DNA of 64,000 bases from Natronosporangium hydrolyticum (GCF_016925615.1 NZ_CP070499.1:2046001-2110000), one strand, 5' to 3'; positions 26,437 to 35,228 are shown, counted from the first letter of the stretch. Notes: a model not told the origin generated them from the letters alone. Numbers and translations are program-made.

Positions 26437-26592
26437 CTAGAAGTAGTGCCGGCGCCCCCCGAGCGGGCGACCCAGGGCGCCCAACAGGAACAGCAAGGCG
26501 CCCACGACGATCAGGATGATGCCGATCGTCCAGAGGATATTGACTCCGAAGATGGCGCCGAGAATAAGTAGGATTACACCTAGTACGAACAT
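26437..26592 (-). CDS. DUF6131-like 51-residue membrane protein
   Basis: A short gene not easily picked up by length filters. Read on the minus strand from the CAT at 26590-26592, it gives MFVLGVILLILGAIFGVNIL, a loop WTIG, then IILIVVGALLFLLGALG and the tail GRPLGGRRHYF. Two membrane helices and the ending GRPxGGRRHxx are typical of actinobacterial DUF6131 proteins. The ATG follows AAAGGA at 9 bases. The function is unknown; it is commonly found near csbD-type and DUF6458 genes, as here. Confidence 0.85.
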   Translation of the reverse strand: MFVLGVILLILGAIFGVNILWTIGIILIVVGALLFLLGALGRPLGGRRHYF

Positions 26593-26727
26593 CGGTTGCT
26601 CCGATCCTTTCTGATACTGCTGTTTCCACTACCCACATTCGAGGCAGGATAACGCCGGTGAGTCGGCGAGTATCTGGCGCGGCGGCCGGGAGTTTGGGGC
26701 CGGGTGGTGATCTGCCAGGATGATGGC

Positions 26728-27420
26728 ATGGCGTTCGACGCGAACAACCTGCCAGATGTGACCGGAGTCACAATCGCGATCCTCGGTGGCACCGGGGATC
26801 AGGGCCGCGGCCTGGGCTACCGGTTCGCGGTCGCCGGGCATCCGGTGACCATCGGCTCGCGGACCGTTGCCCGGGCCGAGGCGACCGCCGCCGAGCTCGC
26901 CGATCTACCCGGCGTCGCCGCGCCGATCCGGGGGATGCTGAACGCTCCGGCGGCCCAGCAGGCCGACATTGTGATCATCGCCCTGCCGTGGGATGGTCAC
27001 GCCGACACGCTGGCGGAGCTCGCCGACGACCTGGCCGGCAAGATCGTCGTCGACTGCGTCAACCCGCTCGGCTTCGACTCCCGCGGCCCCTACGCCCTGC
27101 CGGTACCCGAGGGCAGCGCCACCCAACAAGCCGCTGCGCTGCTGCCCAACTCCCGCGTCTGCGGCGCCTTCCACCACGTCAGCTCCGTCCTGCTGACCGA
27201 CCCGGCGGTCGCCGAGATCGAGCTGGACATCATGGTGCTCGGCGAGGACCGGGAGGCGGTCCGGGTGGTCCAGGCGCTGGCCGGGCAGATCCCCGGCTGC
27301 CGCGGCGTCCACGCCGGTCGGCTCCGCAACGCTCCTCAGGTGGAGGCGTTCACCGCCAACCTGCTGGTGTTGAACCGTCGCTACAAGGTGCACGCCGGGG
27401 TACGCATCACCCAGCTATGA
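26728..27420 (+). CDS. NADPH-dependent F420 reductase
   Basis: A 230-residue Rossmann protein that moves hydride between NADPH and the deazaflavin F420. The start at ATG 26728 follows AGGATG; another ATG 24 bases upstream is less likely. The dinucleotide-binding motif is IAILGGTGDQGRGLGYRFA, with HPVTIGSRTVARAEA (the Ser-Arg pair after strand 2 favours NADP). Later motifs are ADIVIIALPWDGHADTL, KIVVDCVNPLGFD and VCGAFHHVSSVLL, all typical of the family, which fixes this organism as an F420 user. Monocistronic. Confidence 0.93.
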   Translation: MAFDANNLPDVTGVTIAILGGTGDQGRGLGYRFAVAGHPVTIGSRTVARAEATAAELADLPGVAAPIRGMLNAPAAQQADIVIIALPWDGHADTLAELADDLAGKIVVDCVNPLGFDSRGPYALPVPEGSATQQAAALLPNSRVCGAFHHVSSVLLTDPAVAEIELDIMVLGEDREAVRVVQALAGQIPGCRGVHAGRLRNAPQVEAFTANLLVLNRRYKVHAGVRITQL

Positions 27421-27496
27421 GCCGCGGAACGTTTTCCGGTCGCGGGGCTGGGAACGAACCAGGGTGGCACTGCAACCGCGTCCGAAAGGAGCCACC

Positions 27497-27925
27497 ATGG
27501 CTACCGCGCGCGAGATCATGCACCCGGGTGCCGAGTGCGTCGACATGGACGACACGCTCGCCTACACCGCCCGCCGTATGCGGGACCTAGGTGTCGGGGC
27601 GCTCCCAATCTGTGGTGAGGACGACCGGCTCCACGGCATCATCACCGACCGCGACATCGTCACCAAGTGCATCGCCAACGGCGGTGACCCGAACACGGTC
27701 ACCGCGGCCGAGTTCGCCAACGGCACCCCGGTGTGGGTGTCCGCCGACGCCGCCGACCGGGAGGTGCTCCAGCTGCTCAGTGAGCACAAGATTCGGCGGC
27801 TGCCGGTGATTGAGCAACACCGGTTGGTCGGGATGATCAGCGAAGCTGACGTCGCGACCCGGTTGCCCGAGCATGAGGTGGCCGAGTTCGCCCGGAGCAT
27901 CTACTCGGCGCCGTCCAACGGCTGA
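27497..27925 (+). CDS. CBS-domain pair protein
   Basis: A 142-residue protein made only of two CBS domains (about residues 5-62 and 70-130). The ATG at 27497 follows AAAGGAG. Motifs are MHPGAECVDMDDTLAYTARR, LPICGEDDRLHGIITDRDIV, VWVSADAADREVLQLLSEHK and LPVIEQHRLVGMISEADVA, the usual alternation of ligand-binding strands and helices. Such Bateman modules bind adenosine nucleotides and act as energy or redox sensors. In mycobacteria similar proteins (hypoxic response protein type) are induced under hypoxia, but the partner here is unknown. Confidence 0.93.
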   Translation: MATAREIMHPGAECVDMDDTLAYTARRMRDLGVGALPICGEDDRLHGIITDRDIVTKCIANGGDPNTVTAAEFANGTPVWVSADAADREVLQLLSEHKIRRLPVIEQHRLVGMISEADVATRLPEHEVAEFARSIYSAPSNG

Positions 27926-27968
27926 CGCCGCCCACCATCGCGCCGACCATCGCGCCCACCTCGCGGCC

Positions 27969-27995
27969 GATCATGAGCGGGTAAGCAGACACGCC
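27969..27995. repeat. left arm of a family-1 palindrome split by an IS30 element
   Basis: GATCATGAGCGGGTAAGCAG followed by ACACGCC matches the left arms of the other family-1 copies, closest to the one at 52594 (GATCATGAGCCTGTAAGCAG). Its partner arm lies beyond the insertion at 29145-29171. Confidence 0.88.
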
Positions 27996-28000
27996 CCGCT

Positions 28001-29140
28001 TCGGTTCAACCGGTCCGTGCAAGTGGTTCGTTGACCACGGCATGGACCGGTTGAACGGAGTGGGTGCATGGCTCGGGCGCATGTGTTGACGTTGGGGCAC
28101 CGGCAGGTGATCGAGAACCTATGGCGGCAGGGAGCGACCTTCGAGCAGATCGCGGCAGCGCTCGGGGTGGGATTCTCGTCGGTATGGCGGGAAATCGCAC
28201 GGTCGCATTCCTCGCGGCATGGAACGAAAAACCCGCTCGGGCCGGTGCGGGGCGGGCTGTACCGGTGGGGCTACACCGCCCAGTGGGCGCAGCGACACGC
28301 CGAGAAGCGGCGTGCGCGGCCTAAACCCCGCCGACTGGACCACAAACCGTTGCGTGAGCAAGTCGCTACCTGGCTGCGGCAACGTTGGTCGCCTCAGCAG
28401 ATCACCCACTCCTTGCGGCGTACCTTCACAGGTATGCCCCAGATGCAGGTCAGCCACGAGACGATCTACAAGTCCATCTATCTGCAGGCGCGGGGAAGTC
28501 TGCGGGAGCTGGTCAACGACGCGCTACGTACCGGCCGTAAGCAGCGGCGTTCGCAGTCCCGCGCCGCGCAGGCCGCCCGGGGGGCGATCTGTGGTAAGCC
28601 GTGGGTGACCGAGCAGGTGCATATCTCGGCGCGTCCGGCCGAGGCCAACGACCGGGCAGTGCCCGGGCATTGGGAAGGTGACCTGGTCCTGGGCCGTAAC
28701 AACGCCTCGGCGATGGTGACTCTAGTGGAGCGCACCACCCGGTTTGTGATGCTCGGCGCATTGCCTGTTGACCGCTCCAGCCCGGAGGTATTGACGGTAG
28801 TGCGCGGATTGATGGCCCGCCTGCCGCAGCATCTAGTGCGTTCGCTGACCTGGGACCAGGGAAGCGAACTGGCTGGTCATGCCTCCTTCACCCTGGCCAC
28901 AGGCTGCCCGGTGTTCCTGTGTGATCCGCACTCGCCCTGGCAGCGGGGCACCAACGAAAACACCAACAGGCTGCTGCGTCAGTACTACCCGAGAGGCAAA
29001 ACCAACTTCTCTGTCGTCAGCCAGGCCGAGATGGACACGGTCGCGGTGTCGCTGAACGGCCGTCCGCGGGAGACCCTGGGATGGGATACTCCCGCGGAGG
29101 CCTTGAATCAACTACTCCTTGCACCGACCGCTTGAAACCA
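28001..29140. mobile_element. IS30-family insertion sequence, about 1140 bp
   Basis: Imperfect terminal inverted repeats of 23 bases: TCGGTTCAACCGGTCCGTGC then AAG at 28001-28023, and the complement of TGGTTTCAAGCGGTCGGTGC then AAG at 29118-29140, 19 of 23 identical. One intact transposase gene fills the element. It lies in the loop of a family-1 palindrome; CCCCG occurs on both sides (27993-27997 and 29141-29145) and may be the target duplication, although two extra bases separate it from the left repeat. Confidence 0.88.
28068..29135 (+). CDS. IS30-family transposase
   Basis: A 355-residue DDE transposase with an N-terminal helix-turn-helix typical of IS30 (LTLGHRQVIENLWRQGATFE, IAAALGVGFSSVWREIAR). 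The catalytic triad is in PGHWEGDLVLGR (first Asp), SLTWDQGSELAGH (second Asp) and RGTNENTNRLLRQYYPRG (Glu), the last being a hallmark of the family. The ATG at 28068 follows GGAG at 9 bases. The frame is complete, so the enzyme may be functional. The stop overlaps the right terminal repeat. Confidence 0.96.
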   Translation: MARAHVLTLGHRQVIENLWRQGATFEQIAAALGVGFSSVWREIARSHSSRHGTKNPLGPVRGGLYRWGYTAQWAQRHAEKRRARPKPRRLDHKPLREQVATWLRQRWSPQQITHSLRRTFTGMPQMQVSHETIYKSIYLQARGSLRELVNDALRTGRKQRRSQSRAAQAARGAICGKPWVTEQVHISARPAEANDRAVPGHWEGDLVLGRNNASAMVTLVERTTRFVMLGALPVDRSSPEVLTVVRGLMARLPQHLVRSLTWDQGSELAGHASFTLATGCPVFLCDPHSPWQRGTNENTNRLLRQYYPRGKTNFSVVSQAEMDTVAVSLNGRPRETLGWDTPAEALNQLLLAPTA

Positions 29141-29144
29141 CCCC

Positions 29145-29171
29145 GGCGAGTCGGTCAACACGCTCATGATC
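29145..29171. repeat. right arm of the split family-1 palindrome
   Basis: GGCGAGTCGGTCAACACGCT followed by CATGATC. It complements the left arm at 27969-27995 at the ends and core, with mismatches in the middle. Removing the IS would restore a palindrome between the convergent CBS and panB genes. Confidence 0.88.
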
Positions 29172-29203
29172 GGCGCGATGGTGGGGCGGGTGGAGCGGGC
29201 AGG

Positions 29204-30001
29204 TCAGTAGGAGTGTTCCGGGGCCGGGAAGGTGCCGGCGCGGACCTCGTCGGCGTACCGGGTGGTCGCCTCGGTGAGCACTCCGGCCAGGTCGGCGTAC
29301 CGCTTCACGAACCGCGGCGCGGCGCCGGTGTTGAGCCCGGCCATGTCTTGCCAGACCAGCACCTGGGCGTCGGTCTCGACTCCGGCGCCGATCCCGATGG
29401 TGGGGATCGGCAACTCGTGGGTGACCTGCTTGGCGACGTCACCGGCGACCATCTCCAGCACCACCGCGAAGGCTCCCGCTTCGGCGACCGCGTGGGCGTC
29501 CGCCAGCACCTGCTCGGCGGCGTCCCCCCGCCCCTGCACCCGGAAGCCGCCGAGCTGGTGTTCGCTCTGCGGGGTGAAGCCGATGTGCGCCATCAGCGGG
29601 ATCCCGGCCTTGGTGATCGTCTCGATCTGCGGTGCGCACCGCGCACCACCCTCCAGCTTCACCGCGTGGCAGCCGGTCTCCTTCATGAACCGGACCGCCG
29701 TCCGCAGCGCCTGAGTCGGGCCCTCCTCGTAGGAGCCGAACGGCAGGTCACCGACGACCATCGCCTGCTCGGTCGCTCCGACCACCGCCCGGACCAGCGG
29801 CAGCAGCTGGTCCACGGTCACCGGCAGGGTGCTGCCGTAGCCGTAGACGTTGTTGGCTGCGGAGTCGCCGACCAGCAGCACCGGTATCCCCGCCCGGTCG
29901 AAGATCGCGGCGGTGTACTGGTCGTAGGAGGTGAGCATCGGCCACCGCTCGCCGCGCTCCTTGAGCGCTCGCAGCTGGTGGGTGCGTACCCGACCGGGCA
30001 T
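29204..30001 (-). CDS. panB: 3-methyl-2-oxobutanoate hydroxymethyltransferase
   Basis: PanB adds a hydroxymethyl group from methylene-tetrahydrofolate to alpha-ketoisovalerate, the first committed step of pantothenate (and so CoA) synthesis. It is 265 residues from the ATG at 30001, which follows GAGGAGA; upstream in-frame sequence is poor. TIM-barrel motifs are [80 protein letters not shown] and [19 protein letters not shown]. It lies 114 bases downstream of nadE on the same strand, in a block that also joins panB to glnA2 in mycobacteria. The IS30 right end is 63 bases past its stop. Confidence 0.96.
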   Translation of the reverse strand: MPGRVRTHQLRALKERGERWPMLTSYDQYTAAIFDRAGIPVLLVGDSAANNVYGYGSTLPVTVDQLLPLVRAVVGATEQAMVVGDLPFGSYEEGPTQALRTAVRFMKETGCHAVKLEGGARCAPQIETITKAGIPLMAHIGFTPQSEHQLGGFRVQGRGDAAEQVLADAHAVAEAGAFAVVLEMVAGDVAKQVTHELPIPTIGIGAGVETDAQVLVWQDMAGLNTGAAPRFVKRYADLAGVLTEATTRYADEVRAGTFPAPEHSY

Positions 30002-30115
30002 TTGGGTCTCCTCTCGCCTCGAGGCCGCCCGCGGCGGTCCCCGGGTGTCCAACTCCGTTGATCGTCCCACTCATCGGGAGGTGGGGGGAGGAGCCGGTGG
30101 AAGATCTCACACCGG

Positions 30116-31888
30116 TCAGGCGTCGCGGAAGCGGTTGGTGACCGGTAGTCGGCGGTCCCGGCCGAACGCCTTGATCGAGATCTTGGTGCCGGGTGCGGCC
30201 TGGCGGCGTTTGTACTCGGCCTGGTCGACCAGGCGGAGAATCCGGTCGACGACCGCCGGGTCGTGCCCGGCCGCGACCAGCCCGTCGCGGCCCAGGTCAC
30301 CGTCGATGTAGCCGGCGAGAATCGCGTCCAGCTGCTCGTACGGCGGCAGCGAGTCGGTGTCGCGCTGCCCCGGCCGCAGCTCCGCGCTCGGCGGCTTGGT
30401 GATCGAGCTCTCCGGGATCGGCGGCAGCTCGTCGGCGTCGACGGCGGCCTGGTTGCGCCAGCGAGCCAGCTGCCAGACCAGCGTCTTCGGCACATCCTTG
30501 AGCGGGTTGAAGCCGCCGACCGAGTCGCCGTAGAGGGTTGTATAACCCACCGCCAGCTCGCTCTTGTTGCCGGTGGTCAGCACCAGGTGCCCCTCCTGGT
30601 TCGACAGCGACATCAGGATCACCCCGCGGACCCGGGCCTGCAGGTTCTCCACCGCCACGCCCGACAGCGACAGGTTCGCCAGGAAGGCGTCGACCATCGG
30701 TTGGATCGGCTCGATCCGGTAGTCCAGGCCGGTACGTTTCGCCAGCTCGGCGGCGTCGTCCCGGGAGTGGCTGGAGCTGTGCTGGCTGGGTAGCGAGACC
30801 CCCACTACCCGTTCCGGGCCGAGTGCGTCGACCGCGAGCGCCGCGGCCACGCTGGAGTCGATGCCGCCGGAGAGGCCGAGCACCACCGAGGTGAACCCGT
30901 TTTTGCGGGTGTAGTCGGCCAGGCCGAGGGCCAGCGCGCGCCACACCTCCGCCTCGGTGGCCAACCGGGGCGCCACCCCGCCTTCGCGCGGTGGGCCGGT
31001 CGGGGCCGGCAACGGGATCGGCAGTTCAGTGCGGGCCAGCCGGAGCCCGGCTAGCGCCGCGGGTGCCGGCGCGTCGCCACCGCCCGCGGCGGGCGGCAGC
31101 GGCAGGTCATGGACGAGCAGGTGTGACTCGAACTGCGGGGCGCGTGCCAGCAGTTGCCCGGTCGCGTCGACGATCATCGAGTCGCCGTCGAAGAGCAGCT
31201 CATCCTGGCCGCCGACCAGGTTGACGTACGCCACCGCGGCGCCCGCCTCCCGGGCCCGCCGGGCGACCAGTGGCGCGCGTACGTCGTCTTTGTCCAACTC
31301 GTACGGGGAGCCGTTGATATTGACCACCAGCCCGACCCCGGCGGCCCGGGCGGCGGCGAACGGGCCCCCGGCCTGCCAGATGTCTTCGCAGATGGTGAGC
31401 GCCACGTCCACCGGCTCGGCGGGCGGCCCTACCCGCACCACGGTCAGCGTGTCGCCGGGGACGAAGTATCGGTCCTCGTCGAAGACGCCGTAGTTGGGGA
31501 GGTGGTGTTTGAAGTACCGGGCGGCGACGGCGCCCTCGTGCAGCAGCGCCAGCGCGTTGCGGGGTCCGGCGGTGCGGACCGCTTCGGCGCCGAGCCGGGC
31601 CGGGCCGTCGGCGTCGAGGTAGCCGACGATCACCGGCAGGCCGCCCAGCCCGTCGGCGGCGAGGTCGGCGGCGAGCTGGCTGAGCTGGGCGCGGGACGCG
31701 GCGACGAAGGCCTCCCGGAACACCAGGTCCTCTACCGGATAACCGGTCAGCGCCAGCTCCGGGAAGGCCACCAGCTGGGCGTCGGCGTCGGCGGCGCGCC
31801 GGCACCACTGCCGGATCAGCGCGGCGTTGCCGGTGATGTCGCCGACGGTCGGGTTCAGCTGGGCGAGCGCGAGTCGAAGCTGGGGCAT
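30116..31888 (-). CDS. nadE: glutamine-dependent NAD+ synthetase
   Basis: NadE converts deamido-NAD+ to NAD+ with ATP and ammonia taken from glutamine. The protein is 590 residues from the ATG at 31888 (MPQLRLALAQLNPTVGDI). It has an N-terminal nitrilase-type glutaminase (residues 1-270) with Glu in FPELALTGYPVED, Lys in RYFKHHLPNYGVFDE and Cys in ALTICEDIWQ (about 165), and a C-terminal N-type ATP pyrophosphatase with LGLSGGIDSSVAAALAVDAL (about 335) and TTGNKSELAVGYTTLYGD. It is divergent from glnA2, sharing a 133-base promoter region, and both use glutamine or glutamate. Confidence 0.96.
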   Translation of the reverse strand: MPQLRLALAQLNPTVGDITGNAALIRQWCRRAADADAQLVAFPELALTGYPVEDLVFREAFVAASRAQLSQLAADLAADGLGGLPVIVGYLDADGPARLGAEAVRTAGPRNALALLHEGAVAARYFKHHLPNYGVFDEDRYFVPGDTLTVVRVGPPAEPVDVALTICEDIWQAGGPFAAARAAGVGLVVNINGSPYELDKDDVRAPLVARRAREAGAAVAYVNLVGGQDELLFDGDSMIVDATGQLLARAPQFESHLLVHDLPLPPAAGGGDAPAPAALAGLRLARTELPIPLPAPTGPPREGGVAPRLATEAEVWRALALGLADYTRKNGFTSVVLGLSGGIDSSVAAALAVDALGPERVVGVSLPSQHSSSHSRDDAAELAKRTGLDYRIEPIQPMVDAFLANLSLSGVAVENLQARVRGVILMSLSNQEGHLVLTTGNKSELAVGYTTLYGDSVGGFNPLKDVPKTLVWQLARWRNQAAVDADELPPIPESSITKPPSAELRPGQRDTDSLPPYEQLDAILAGYIDGDLGRDGLVAAGHDPAVVDRILRLVDQAEYKRRQAAPGTKISIKAFGRDRRLPVTNRFRDA

Positions 31889-32021
31889 GGTTCCATCATC
31901 GCGCACCCGGATGGGGGCCCGTAATGTGGCGGTAACCGGGGAAGAGGAGACTGGGGGATGGTGTCGACGCGCTGGCGGGGGCGAAGGCGCCGGTGACGCG
32001 CAGCCGGCTGGAGAGGAAGAC

Positions 32022-33371
32022 ATGGAGCGGCAGCAAGAGTTCGTCCTTCGTACGCTGGAGGAGCGGGACATCCGGTTCGTCCGGTTGTGGTTCACCGATG
32101 TGCTCGGCACCCTCAAGAGCGTGTCGGTGGCGCCGGCGGAGCTGGAGGCGGCCTTCTCGGAGGGGATCGGGTTCGACGGTTCGGCGATCGAGGGTTTCGC
32201 CCGGGTCCACGAGTCCGACATGATCGCGATGCCGGATCCGACGACCTTCCAGATCTTCCCGCTGGAGGGTGGTTCGGACGGCGAGAGCGCGCGGATGTTC
32301 TGCGACATCCTGATGCCTGACGGCTCGCCGAGCTGGGCCGATCCGCGGCATGTGCTGCGTCGGGCGCTGTCGAAGGCGGCCGAGCAGGGCTTTACCTTCT
32401 ACACCCACCCCGAGATCGAGTTCTTCCTGCTGCAGGAGAATCCGGCCGACGGCGCCGAGCCGATGCCGGTAGACACCGGTGGCTACTTCGACCACACCAC
32501 CCACGCGGTGGCCCGGGACTTCCGGCGGCAGGCGGTGCTGGCGCTGGAGCGGATCGGCATCTCGGTCGAGTTCAGCCATCATGAGGTGGCGCCCGGCCAG
32601 CAGGAGATCGACCTGCGGTACGCGGACGCGCTCACCACCGCCGACAACATCATGACCTTCCGGCATGTGGTGAAGGAGGTGGCGCTCAGCCACGGGGTGC
32701 ACGCCACCTTCATGCCGAAGCCGGTGACCGATCAGCCCGGCAACGGTATGCACACCCATCTGTCGTTGTTCGAGGGCGAGCGGAACGCCTTCCACGATCC
32801 GGACGACGAGATGAAGCTCTCCAAGGTGGCGCGGGCGTTCATCGCCGGGCTGTTGATGCACGCCCGGGAGTTCACCGCGATCACCAATCAGTGGGTCAAC
32901 TCGTACAAGCGGCTGTTCCCGAAGCCGTTGGCGCAGGGCATCACCGAGTCCCCGGCGTATGTCTGCTGGGGTCACCAGAACCGATCCGCGCTGGTGCGGG
33001 TGCCGGCGTACGGCAAGCCGAACTCGGCCCGGGTGGAGATCCGCTCGTTGGATTCGGCGTGTAACCCGTACCTCACCTTCGCGGTGATGTTGGGTGCCGG
33101 GCTGGCCGGTATCGAGCGGGGCTATGAGCTGCCGCCGGGGGCGGAGGACGACGTCTGGGCGCTGTCGCCGAAGGAGCGGAAGGCTGCCGGGTACGAGCCG
33201 CTGCCGGAGAACCTCGCCGAGGCGATCGCGGTGATGGCCGACTCGGAGCTGGTGGCTGAGGTGCTCGGGGAGCATGTCTTCGACTATGTGCTCCGCAACA
33301 AGCGGGACGAGTGGGAGCAGTACCGCCGGGAGGTCACCCCGTACGAGCGACGCCGGTATCTCAACCTGTAG
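32022..33371 (+). CDS. glnA2: glutamine synthetase-like ligase, GlnA2 type
   Basis: A 449-residue type I glutamine synthetase fold from the ATG at 32022 (RBS GGAGAGGAAG). Motifs are VRLWFTDVLGTLKSVSV, GFDGSAIEGFARVHESDM, FYTHPEIEFFLL (metal ligands), HHEVAPGQQEIDLRYADA, GNGMHTHLSLF and NRSALVRVPAYG. The adenylylation site is absent: where GlnA has NLYDLP or KDLYDLP this protein has DDVWALSPKE, with no Tyr. It is therefore not a GlnE target. In streptomycetes GlnA2/GlnA3-type enzymes have been linked to polyamine glutamylation; whether this one makes glutamine or a gamma-glutamylated amine is open. Confidence 0.92.
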   Translation: MERQQEFVLRTLEERDIRFVRLWFTDVLGTLKSVSVAPAELEAAFSEGIGFDGSAIEGFARVHESDMIAMPDPTTFQIFPLEGGSDGESARMFCDILMPDGSPSWADPRHVLRRALSKAAEQGFTFYTHPEIEFFLLQENPADGAEPMPVDTGGYFDHTTHAVARDFRRQAVLALERIGISVEFSHHEVAPGQQEIDLRYADALTTADNIMTFRHVVKEVALSHGVHATFMPKPVTDQPGNGMHTHLSLFEGERNAFHDPDDEMKLSKVARAFIAGLLMHAREFTAITNQWVNSYKRLFPKPLAQGITESPAYVCWGHQNRSALVRVPAYGKPNSARVEIRSLDSACNPYLTFAVMLGAGLAGIERGYELPPGAEDDVWALSPKERKAAGYEPLPENLAEAIAVMADSELVAEVLGEHVFDYVLRNKRDEWEQYRREVTPYERRRYLNL

Positions 33372-33421
33372 TGGACGAGTGGCGCGGTGACTCTTAGTAG
33401 TCAGGCAAATACCATGAGGTT

Positions 33422-33769
33422 ATGCCTGATGCTCAGTCGCGCTCCGAGGTAACCGATCCCCACCTGCTGGTGCCCCCGATGCGGCGGGAGCCTGATCCGG
33501 CGCCGGAGGGGGCGCTGAGTAACCGGATCCTCGCCGCCATCGACGAGAGCCGGCGGTTCCTGGCCCAGTGCCGGGCCGCCGGCCCCCACCCGGCGGCCGA
33601 ATCCGACGAGGTCCAGGCCCGGATCATGCGCCGCGGCGGGTGCCCGACCGTGGAGCATTACCAGCGGGTCTTCCAGATCGAGGGGATGCCCGCCGAGCAG
33701 GCGAGGGCCGAAGCCTGCCGGATGGTCGAAGCGGACCGTGAGTTGCTGGCCCGGTACCCGGCGGCATGA
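33422..33769 (+). CDS. small protein preceding a PIN-like gene (possible antitoxin)
   Basis: A 115-residue protein, ATG at 33422 after ATGAGGTT. The N-terminus is Pro-rich (LLVPPMRREPDPAPEG), followed by helices LSNRILAAIDESRRFLAQCR and PTVEHYQRVFQIEGMPAEQA. There is no recognisable AbrB, RHH or Phd DNA-binding motif. Its stop overlaps the start of the next gene (ATGA), so they are translationally coupled. The pairing resembles a VapBC-type module, but the family of this protein is unknown to me; it could equally be a housekeeping partner. Confidence 0.75.
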   Translation: MPDAQSRSEVTDPHLLVPPMRREPDPAPEGALSNRILAAIDESRRFLAQCRAAGPHPAAESDEVQARIMRRGGCPTVEHYQRVFQIEGMPAEQARAEACRMVEADRELLARYPAA

Positions 33770-34152
33770 TCGCTGACGCCGGCGGGTGGGTGCTGGACAC
33801 CGGCGCGCTGCTCGCCTACGCCAACGACGACCTCTATCTTCAGTCGGTGGTCCGGTCGTGCCGCCGCCGCGGTCGCACCCTGCTGGTCTCGACGCTGTCG
33901 CTGCGGGAAGCGCTCGCCAGCCGGCCCGGCAGCGAGCAGTTGACCGAGCTGCTCCACGACGCTGGGACGGTGTTGGCAGAGCCGGGGGCGCACGACGTCG
34001 CGGTGCTCTGCGCCCAGGTGAAGCTCGCCGGCGGCGAGGTGACCGCGGCGCATGTGGCGCAGTTGGCGGCGGCTCGCCGGTGGCCGGTGCTCTCCGATCG
34101 GCCGCATCAGCTCGCCGCCGCGGCCCGCGATCTCCTCATCGAACCCGTCTAA
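33766..34152 (+). CDS. PIN-like domain protein
   Basis: A 128-residue protein with the layout of a PIN-domain RNase: first acidic residue in GWVLDTGALLAYANDD, then TLLVSTLSLREALASRP (second acidic residue, Glu), LAEPGAHDVAVLCAQVKLAG (third, Asp) and RRWPVLSDRPHQLAAAA (fourth, Asp). Length and order match VapC-type toxins and related PIN proteins. It is coupled to the preceding gene by an ATGA overlap. Located between glnA2 and an LD-carboxypeptidase in a metabolic block, it may be a stable chromosomal PIN protein rather than an addictive toxin. Confidence 0.72.
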   Translation: MIADAGGWVLDTGALLAYANDDLYLQSVVRSCRRRGRTLLVSTLSLREALASRPGSEQLTELLHDAGTVLAEPGAHDVAVLCAQVKLAGGEVTAAHVAQLAAARRWPVLSDRPHQLAAAARDLLIEPV

Positions 34153-34257
34153 CCCCCCACCCGCGCCCGCTTCCCCCGCGCGATCATGGACCTAGGTACA
34201 TGGTGGGGGCCAAAACGGGTGCCAAACTCCATGGTCAACACTCATGGGTCAGGGAGG

Positions 34258-35184
34258 TCAGCAGACCGCGGCGCTGGCGGTCAGGGTGCCGGCCTCGGCG
34301 TCCAGTGTGGCCGGCACCCCGACCGGCACCGTCAACTGGCCGTCGCCGTGCCCGATCGGCAACCCACCCAGCACCGGCACGCCGAGCTGCCCCAACGCAT
34401 CGGTCAGCACCTCGGTCGTGGTCGCCGGGTCCGCGTCCGCACCGACGAACTGACCCACCGCCACCGCCGCCACCTCGGCCAGCGCCCCGGCCCGGCGTAG
34501 CTGGGTCAGCATCCGATCCACCTTGTACGGCGGTTCGGCCACATCCTCGATCAGCAGCACCGCCCCGGCCAGATCCGGAAAGTCCGGCGTGCCCAGCGAA
34601 GTGGTGAGCAGACACAGGTTCCCGCCGAGCAGGGTGCCGGCGGCGCTACCCCCGCAGGTGACCGGCGCGGTCGGCGCCGCCGGGTCCTGCTTCACCACCA
34701 CCGGCCGGGTGGTCAACAGCGCGTCGCGCAGCGACTCCGCCGACAGGTCGCCGGTACGCGACGGTCGCCAAGCCAGGCCGGGGCCGTGTACGCAGGCCAG
34801 CCGGGCGCCGCGCCACAGCGCCAGCTGGAGCGCGGTGATGTCGGAGAAGCCCACCACCGGTTTCGGATCCCGGCGGGCCGCGGCCAGGTCGATCTCGTCC
34901 ACGATGCGCTGGGCGCCGTACCCACCCCGGGTCGCTACCACCGCCCGCACCTGCGGGTCCCGCAGAGCGGCGTTGAGGTCGGCGGCCCGGTCCTCGTCGC
35001 GGCCGGCCAGAAAGCCGTCCCGGTCCAGCGCATGCGCCCCCAGCACCGGGTTGAGCCCCCAGGACCGGAACAGGTCGAGACCGACCTCGACCAGCTCCGG
35101 CTCGGCCGGCCCGGCCGGGGACACCACCGCCACGGTGTCGCCTGGCCGCAGGACCGGACCACGAACTGTCGCTATCGAATCCAC
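34258..35184 (-). CDS. LD-carboxypeptidase family (S66) protein
   Basis: A 308-residue protein from the GTG at 35184 (MDSIATVRGPVLRPGDTVAV); upstream in-frame starts would overlap the divergent neighbour. S66 enzymes remove the terminal D-Ala from cytoplasmic murein tetrapeptides during peptidoglycan recycling; relatives (MccF) cleave peptide-nucleotides. Motifs seen are VVATRGGYGAQRIVDEID, VVGFSDITALQLALW, VLLIEDVAEPPYKVDRML (Glu of the triad) and LPIGHGDGQL (His). Around the nucleophile elbow the sequence is GGYGAQR; I cannot place the Ser with certainty, so activity is uncertain. Confidence 0.88.
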   Translation of the reverse strand: MDSIATVRGPVLRPGDTVAVVSPAGPAEPELVEVGLDLFRSWGLNPVLGAHALDRDGFLAGRDEDRAADLNAALRDPQVRAVVATRGGYGAQRIVDEIDLAAARRDPKPVVGFSDITALQLALWRGARLACVHGPGLAWRPSRTGDLSAESLRDALLTTRPVVVKQDPAAPTAPVTCGGSAAGTLLGGNLCLLTTSLGTPDFPDLAGAVLLIEDVAEPPYKVDRMLTQLRRAGALAEVAAVAVGQFVGADADPATTTEVLTDALGQLGVPVLGGLPIGHGDGQLTVPVGVPATLDAEAGTLTASAAVC

Positions 35185-35228
35185 GGGCAGGAAGCGTAGC
35201 CGGCGGACCGAGTCGATAGCCTCGGAGC

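Noticed and set aside
34181-34250. GATCATGGACCTAGG and nearby CATGG/CCATG pairs as another palindrome copy
   Set aside because: The fixed ends and the GACACGC core of family 1 are missing and no long stem forms.
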